Assembly: GCA_029975165.1 (NCBI GenBank)
Contig: JARKPR010000047.1
Location: forward strand, 1 to 64,000
Reading direction: 5' to 3'
DNA: 64,000 bases
Source: Selenomonadales bacterium
Lineage (GTDB): Bacteria > Bacillota > Negativicutes > Sporomusales > UBA7701
Part shown: positions 59,383 through 64,000 of the stretch, one piece after another
Position numbering within the stretch: position 1 is the stretch's first letter
Layout of the letters: each line of letters begins with the position of its first letter
The notes under the pieces: model-generated
Seen by the model: the letters and a program-made list of their open reading frames with translations, nothing else
Database searches by the model: none
Told to the model about the DNA's origin: nothing
Position numbers and translations under genes: made by a program

Positions 59383-60636
59383 TTACAGCGGCTTCTTGCC
59401 GACGAACTTCCAGAAGTTGTCGCCCATCAGCCCGGCGATGTCGCGCCCCAGCTCCGCCTCGTCGACCGTCCAGCCGGTCGCCATAAGGTCGCTGTACTTG
59501 TCGACCAGCACCTTGCCGATCGTCCGGCGCGAATGCTCCCACTTGTACACCAGCTGGTCGAGGATCCGCGCGTCCGAGTGCTGGGGAACGAAGCTCAGGC
59601 CGAGCAGCTCCAGCCGCATGCGGGTGATCTCTTCGACCAGCGACGGGTTGTTCATGAACCACCAGCAGCCGAAGACAAGCAGATTGCGGAACTTGCGCGC
59701 CGTCACCGCCAGCTCGTGCTGGTTCTCCCGCGCCAGCATCGTCACCAGGAACTTGTTTTCCGGGTACTTCTCGCACATATACTCCAGCGGCCGCACCGAG
59801 CTCTTGCCCACCGAATCGCCGGCGTCGCCTAGCTTGTCGTTCACCCGCTTGTTCACGCCGATCATCATCGCGAAGGGGATATCGAGCTCACAGGCTACCG
59901 GCAGCACGCACTCCTCAATCAGCCGCGACCGCGTCGAATCCTCCGGCACGGCGAATGTCGGCGGCAGGGAAACGGCCATATACAGCGCCTTCATCCGCTG
60001 CGCCCATTCGCGCAGGAAGCGTTTAATCTCTTCCACCGTCTTGGCGTCCAGCCTTTTTTCGACCGCGTAGCCCCACTCCCGCAGCAGCAGGTACGACTGG
60101 TCGTAGCCGTTCAGCAGCGGGTCGATCCTGAGCGCCGCCTGGAACCGCTTGTCGCCGTGGCCGCCGGCCAGCCACACGGCCCGTTCCCGGGCGTCGAACG
60201 GGTCGTTGGTCATAATCACCGTCTTAACGCCGGAGGTCGCGAAAATCTTGTCGATGTACTGGCCCGCGGTGAAGGACGAGCAGAACTCGCGGAACGCGGC
60301 GAAATTGCGCGGCGCCACGTCGAGGCCCAGCCGCTTCAGCGTCGTCAGCACGCCCCGCTGCGCCTCGCTCAGCGGCGAATTATCGAGGAACAGGTTCTGC
60401 CAGATCAGCTCGGCCTGCTCCTTTTTGCCCAGCCGGAAATATTGGGCGAACGGCATGCCGGTGTAGCGGAAATTCTCCGCGATCAGATAATGATACGTAA
60501 TGAGTTCGTCCACGCCCCACAGCAGCAGATCCCCGAACGCCGCCGAGTAGATATGGGTGTGGAGGTCGGTGACCGGCGCCGCTGCCAGCGCCCCTTCCAC
60601 CGCCTGCGGCAGTTGTTCCCTCTTGACAAGTGCCAT
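59383..60636 (-). CDS. glucuronate isomerase-like amidohydrolase (UxaC family)
   Basis: This 417-aa metal-dependent TIM-barrel protein is related to uronate isomerase. The N-terminal metal site is in VTDLHTHIYSAAFGD, and later family elements include MTNDPFDARE, ALRIDPLLNG, FGCWWFMNNPSLVEEITRMRLELLG and SDARILDQLVYKW. It is shorter and more divergent than true UxaC (about 460-470 aa), so another sugar acid is possible. The neighbouring TctBA and Gfo/Idh/MocA genes support a sugar-acid role. GAGGAGATG lies ahead of the start. Confidence 0.82.
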   Translation of the reverse strand: MALVKREQLPQAVEGALAAAPVTDLHTHIYSAAFGDLLLWGVDELITYHYLIAENFRYTGMPFAQYFRLGKKEQAELIWQNLFLDNSPLSEAQRGVLTTLKRLGLDVAPRNFAAFREFCSSFTAGQYIDKIFATSGVKTVIMTNDPFDARERAVWLAGGHGDKRFQAALRIDPLLNGYDQSYLLLREWGYAVEKRLDAKTVEEIKRFLREWAQRMKALYMAVSLPPTFAVPEDSTRSRLIEECVLPVACELDIPFAMMIGVNKRVNDKLGDAGDSVGKSSVRPLEYMCEKYPENKFLVTMLARENQHELAVTARKFRNLLVFGCWWFMNNPSLVEEITRMRLELLGLSFVPQHSDARILDQLVYKWEHSRRTIGKVLVDKYSDLMATGWTVDEAELGRDIAGLMGDNFWKFVGKKPL

Positions 60637-60812
60637 ATGCTCATCTCCTCGCCGGAATGGGCCGTGCAGCGGCCGTCCGCAGTTTTATATACCTACATAA
60701 TACTCCACGCGCTGCCGGATGCCTGCCGCCGTACCCGGAGCCGGGGAAAATTCCGCCTGCTGAAACCGGCCCGCCCCACGCCGGCCGTCTTTGCTATTTT
60801 AAGATGAGCGTC

Positions 60813-62327
60813 TCACCCCGCCGGTCCGTCCTGCTGCCGCGCCGTCCTGCGCCGCACGAGCGGCAGGAGCAGCGGCACAACCGCCGTCGCCGCCACCAGG
60901 GCCAGGAAGGCCGCCGAAATCGGCCGGGTGACGAACACCGCGAAATTGCCGTTGGCTATCAGCAGCGCCTGGCTGAGCGACTTCTCCAGGATGCCGCCGA
61001 GCACGAACGCCAGCAGCAGCGGCCCCAGCTCGAAGTCCAGCTTGCGGAGGATATAGCCCAGCACGCCGAATAAAAGCATCATCAGCACGTCGGTGACGTT
61101 GTTTTTGATGCTGTATACCCCCACTGAACAGATAAGCACCACTATCGGCGCCAGGATGGCGTACGGTATCTTCAGCATCTGCACCCACAGGCCGACCATC
61201 GGCAGGTTGAGCACCAGGAGGATGACGTTGCCGATATACATCGAAGCGATAACGCCCCAGAACACGTCGGGATGCTCGGCGATCAGGAACGGCCCCGGCT
61301 GGACGCCCTGGATGAGCAGTGCGGCATAGATCATCGCGATCGCCGGGTTGCCGGGGATGCCGAGCGTCAGCATCGGGATGAACGAGGCGCTGGCCGCCGC
61401 ATTGTTGGCCGACTCCGGCGCCGCCACCCCTTCGATCGCCCCCTGGCCGAACTTATCCGGCTCTTTGGAAGCCTTCTTCTCCATGCCGTACGCCACCAGC
61501 GACGCGATCACCGCCCCGCCGCCCGGCAGCAGGCCGACGAAGAACCCCACCAGCGAGCCGCGCAGCACCGCCCATTTCGACTTGGCCCAGTCGGCCAGCG
61601 TCGGCCAGATGTTCGCGATCTTCGTCGTCACCAGTTCACTCTTCATCTCCCCTTCCAGGTTCATGAAGATCTCGCCGATGCCGAACACGCCCATCGCCAG
61701 GGTGAGGAAATCCAGGCCGTCCATGAGGATCATCGTATCGAAGGTATAGCGCTCCTTGCCGCTGATCGGGTCGAGGCCGATGGTCGCCAGCAGCAGGCCG
61801 AAGACGACCATCAGCACGCCCTTGACGATCGAGCGGCCGGACAGGTAGGCCGCCAGCGTCAAACCGAGGATGGTGAGGGAAAAATACTCCGCAGGGCCGA
61901 ACTGCAACGCGAACCTTGACAGGGGTGGAGCGATGAAGGACAGGCCGAGGACGCCCACCGTGCCGGCGATGAACGACCCTATGGCCGCTATACCGAGCGC
62001 CGGGCCGGCGCGGCCCTGCTTGGCCATCTGGTAGCCGTCGATGCACGTCACCACCGACGCCGCCTCGCCCGGCATGTTGAGGAGGATGGACGTCGTCGAA
62101 CCGCCGTACATCGCCCCGTAATAAATGCCCGCCATCATGATGATCGACGTCAGCGGCGAACCCAAGGCATACGTCAGCGGCAGCAGCAGCGAAATCGTCG
62201 CCGCCGGGCCGAGCCCCGGCAGCACGCCCACCGCCGTGCCCAGCACGGCGCCGATGAAGCCGAACATCAAATTGTACGGCGTCATCGCGAGCGAGAACCC
62301 CTGCAGCAGAGACTGCAGCTCGTTCAT
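60813..62327 (-). CDS. TctA-type large permease subunit (second system)
   Basis: This 504-aa permease has about twelve helices with TctA repeats [49 protein letters not shown] and [22 protein letters not shown]. It differs clearly from the TctA at 49350-50870. It lies 13 bp behind tctB; no tctC is present in the visible part of the operon. Confidence 0.94.
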   Translation of the reverse strand: MNELQSLLQGFSLAMTPYNLMFGFIGAVLGTAVGVLPGLGPAATISLLLPLTYALGSPLTSIIMMAGIYYGAMYGGSTTSILLNMPGEAASVVTCIDGYQMAKQGRAGPALGIAAIGSFIAGTVGVLGLSFIAPPLSRFALQFGPAEYFSLTILGLTLAAYLSGRSIVKGVLMVVFGLLLATIGLDPISGKERYTFDTMILMDGLDFLTLAMGVFGIGEIFMNLEGEMKSELVTTKIANIWPTLADWAKSKWAVLRGSLVGFFVGLLPGGGAVIASLVAYGMEKKASKEPDKFGQGAIEGVAAPESANNAAASASFIPMLTLGIPGNPAIAMIYAALLIQGVQPGPFLIAEHPDVFWGVIASMYIGNVILLVLNLPMVGLWVQMLKIPYAILAPIVVLICSVGVYSIKNNVTDVLMMLLFGVLGYILRKLDFELGPLLLAFVLGGILEKSLSQALLIANGNFAVFVTRPISAAFLALVAATAVVPLLLPLVRRRTARQQDGPAG

Positions 62328-62340
62328 CTTCCGCCCTCCC

Positions 62341-62784
62341 TCAGATGAGCAGTCCGCGCGGCACCGTCAGCTGCAGGAGAACGACGAACAGGACGTAAAA
62401 CGAAACCGTACCGATCGCCGCCACCAGCCCCGCTTTCAGCCACCGCTGCTTCTCCACGCCCCGCAGCCAGGCGACGAAGAGGAACAGCGTCGCCGTGCCG
62501 AACCCCAGGTATTCCAGGGCCTGCAAAAATACGAACATGATTGCCGCCGCGATCGCCGGACGGCGCAGACGCCAGTACTTCCTCGGCGGGGCCGCCTCGT
62601 CCGCACCGCGGTAGGCCGCGTAGTAGACGGCGGCCACCACCGCCAGCAGCACCGCCAGCCAGAAGGGGAAAAACCCCGGCCCGGGGGATTCGAAGCTGCC
62701 GAAGCCGATGCCGGCCGCCTTTACCGCGGCGAAGACCGCGACGAGAAAGAATGCCAGCGCGTTGATCCGCTGCCACTTTTTCAT
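62341..62784 (-). CDS. TctB-type small permease subunit (second system)
   Basis: This 147-aa four-helix protein has the TctB pattern INALAFFLVAVFAAVKAAGIGFGSFESPGPGFFPFWLAVLLAVVA in its first half (split over residues 7-52). GGGAGG precedes the ATG. It lies 16 bp behind the Gfo/Idh/MocA gene. Confidence 0.87.
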   Translation of the reverse strand: MKKWQRINALAFFLVAVFAAVKAAGIGFGSFESPGPGFFPFWLAVLLAVVAAVYYAAYRGADEAAPPRKYWRLRRPAIAAAIMFVFLQALEYLGFGTATLFLFVAWLRGVEKQRWLKAGLVAAIGTVSFYVLFVVLLQLTVPRGLLI

Positions 62785-62800
62785 AATGCCTCCCGTAAGC

Positions 62801-63826
62801 TCAAGTCAGCGTTACTCTCTGCCCTGTGCGGGACGACTGGTAGATCGCCAGCACGATCGCCAGCGACTTTATCCCCTCTTCGCCCGTCACCAGTGGTTCC
62901 CGGTCCTCCCGCACAGCGGCGACGAAGTCGGCGAACTGCGCCCGGTGGTTCACGTCGGCGATGGCCGGCGAATTAGTCTCCCCGTACGACACCTTGACGG
63001 TATCGAGATAGTCCTCCGGCCGGCAGCCCTCGACCCGCCACTCTGTGACCAGGCCGCCCTGGAGGGTGAGGGAACCCTTAGTGCCGTGGATTTCGATCCG
63101 TTCCTTGTAGCCGGGCGTCACCGCCGTCGACCCCTCGATCACCCCCAGGGCGCCGCTCAGGTACTCGACCGCCGCCACCCCCAGATCCTCGGTCTCGATC
63201 GTGTGGACGAGCGCCCGCGTCAGGCCGGCGACGCTCTTCGCGCCGCCCATGAACCACTGCAGCAGGTCGATGGTATGGATGGCCTGGTTGATCAGCGCCC
63301 CGCCGCCCTCGACGCCCCAGGTGCCCCGCCAGGCCTTGCCGGCGTAATACTCCGGCGAACGGTACCATTTCACGTACACGTCGCCGAGAATCAGGCCGCC
63401 CAGCAGCCCGGCGTCCAGCGCCTTCTTCACCCGCTGGGCGGCCGGCGTGAAACGGTTCTGGAAAATCACCGCCAGCTTCAACCTCGCCGCCCGGTACGCC
63501 GCGATCAGCTCGCCGGCCCTGGCTACGCTTATATCCATCGGTTTCTCCACGATCAGGTGCTTGCCGGCCGCCGCCGCGCGCAGGCCGAACTCGGTATGCA
63601 GGGCCGGCGGCAGGCAGATGCTGATGATGTCGGTGCCCTCATCGGCCAGCGCCTCGTCGTAGGAACCGAATGCCCGCAGGCCGTACTTGGCCGCGAACGC
63701 GGCCGTCGCCGCGGGCTCGCGGCTGTATACGCCGGCGATGCGCGCTCCTTCAACACCCTGGAGCGCGGTGACATGCGTATTCGCCACCATGCCGGCGCCG
63801 ATGATCGCTACACCCAAAGCCGCCAT
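62801..63826 (-). CDS. Gfo/Idh/MocA family oxidoreductase
   Basis: This 341-aa NAD(P)-dependent sugar or sugar-acid dehydrogenase has the N-terminal Rossmann loop VAIIGAGMVANTHVTAL, the EKPMDISVARAGEL motif with the family Glu-Lys-Pro, and the C-terminal domain with GGGALINQAIHTIDLLQWFMG containing the catalytic His. Substrate unknown; the TctBA and UxaC-like neighbours suggest a sugar acid or inositol-like compound. AAGGAGG precedes the ATG. Confidence 0.92.
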   Translation of the reverse strand: MAALGVAIIGAGMVANTHVTALQGVEGARIAGVYSREPAATAAFAAKYGLRAFGSYDEALADEGTDIISICLPPALHTEFGLRAAAAGKHLIVEKPMDISVARAGELIAAYRAARLKLAVIFQNRFTPAAQRVKKALDAGLLGGLILGDVYVKWYRSPEYYAGKAWRGTWGVEGGGALINQAIHTIDLLQWFMGGAKSVAGLTRALVHTIETEDLGVAAVEYLSGALGVIEGSTAVTPGYKERIEIHGTKGSLTLQGGLVTEWRVEGCRPEDYLDTVKVSYGETNSPAIADVNHRAQFADFVAAVREDREPLVTGEEGIKSLAIVLAIYQSSRTGQRVTLT

Positions 63827-63838
63827 CTTCCCGCCTCC

Positions 63839-64000
63839 TTAATCGATTACCAGCATGCCGGGCCGGGAGAATTCCACCCCGTCCACCATCGACGCGATGC
63901 GGGGATAGATTACCGGCCCGGTTATCATCAGCGGCCCGCCGGCGGTGGCGATGAACCCGTCCTCGGTCTTCGTGCCGGTAATCGACGGATTCCAGCAGAA
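63839..64000 (-). CDS. partial gene: C-terminus of a probable M24-type metallopeptidase-fold protein
   Basis: The last 53 codons and stop are visible; the gene continues beyond the window. The fragment contains NPSITGTKTEDGFIATAGG and ends SRPGMLVID. The GTKTEDGF stretch resembles the C-terminal end of M24 (aminopeptidase P/creatinase-fold) proteins, but the fragment is short. It ends 12 bp before the Gfo/Idh/MocA start, so it belongs to the same operon. Confidence 0.5.
   Translation of the reverse strand, partial: FCWNPSITGTKTEDGFIATAGGPLMITGPVIYPRIASMVDGVEFSRPGMLVID

Overview
The window is high-GC DNA that most likely comes from an anaerobic, endospore-forming, diderm Firmicute of the Negativicutes (Sporomusaceae-like). 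This is an inference. A complete GerA/GerB/GerC germinant-receptor operon shows spore formation. Lysophospholipid salvage (lplT-aas), a MacAB-like export system, a SYLF-domain protein and tripartite tricarboxylate transporters fit a two-membrane cell. The two metal riboswitches (M-box and yybP-ykoY), SD-rich GTG/TTG starts and sigma-A promoters are typical of Firmicutes. No phage, insertion sequence, CRISPR array or rRNA was seen. Three tRNA genes are present (Arg-CCG, Glu-TTC, Asn-GTT).

Layout. 0-6.4 kb (minus strand): a 2-hydroxyacyl-CoA dehydratase-type protein with its activase, a CofE-like ligase, glutamate racemase, a thioesterase, a DUF3842 protein and an MFS transporter. 6.4-13.2 kb: tRNAs, a zinc-ribbon protein, a 31-aa membrane peptide with its own promoter, an Fsr-like MFS transporter, a LUD protein, a D-2-hydroxyacid dehydrogenase, an M29 aminopeptidase and spermidine synthase. 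13.3-21.3 kb: the gerABC operon, YitT and a DsrMK/Hdr-like membrane redox pair. 21.4-25.4 kb: EVE-domain, GlsB-type, PGDH-like, TcdA and DUF2935 proteins. 25.5-28.1 kb is a metal-homeostasis block in which an M-box riboswitch drives an Nramp-related (probably Mg2+) transporter and a yybP-ykoY riboswitch drives a TerC-type exporter. 28.2-30.7 kb: an extraordinary 168-aa protein with 35 cysteines in hexapeptide repeats, facing a YcaO protein. 30.8-38.6 kb: motAB, the tetR-aas-lplT operon, a metallophosphoesterase and an amidase. 38.7-43.6 kb: an SPL-type radical SAM gene behind a MacAB-like ABC export operon. 44-51 kb: glycolate-oxidase-like and LarA-like genes, SYLF protein, a complete TctCBA transporter and a DgoK-type kinase. 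52-57.5 kb: a Fur-box-controlled mini-gene, a NapH/NapG-like fused polyferredoxin, rifampin phosphotransferase and a secreted repeat protein. 57.6-64 kb: a propeller lipoprotein and a sugar-acid operon (M24-like fragment, Gfo/Idh/MocA, TctBA without TctC, UxaC-like, B3/4).

Together the genes suggest an anaerobe living on organic and sugar acids imported by TctABC systems, with strong Mg/Mn/Fe-responsive regulation. The most interesting candidates are the Cys-repeat protein beside YcaO, the Fur-controlled short transcript with a 30-aa membrane peptide, a three-copy family of ~126-bp palindromic intergenic elements, and the orphan dehydratase/activase pair.
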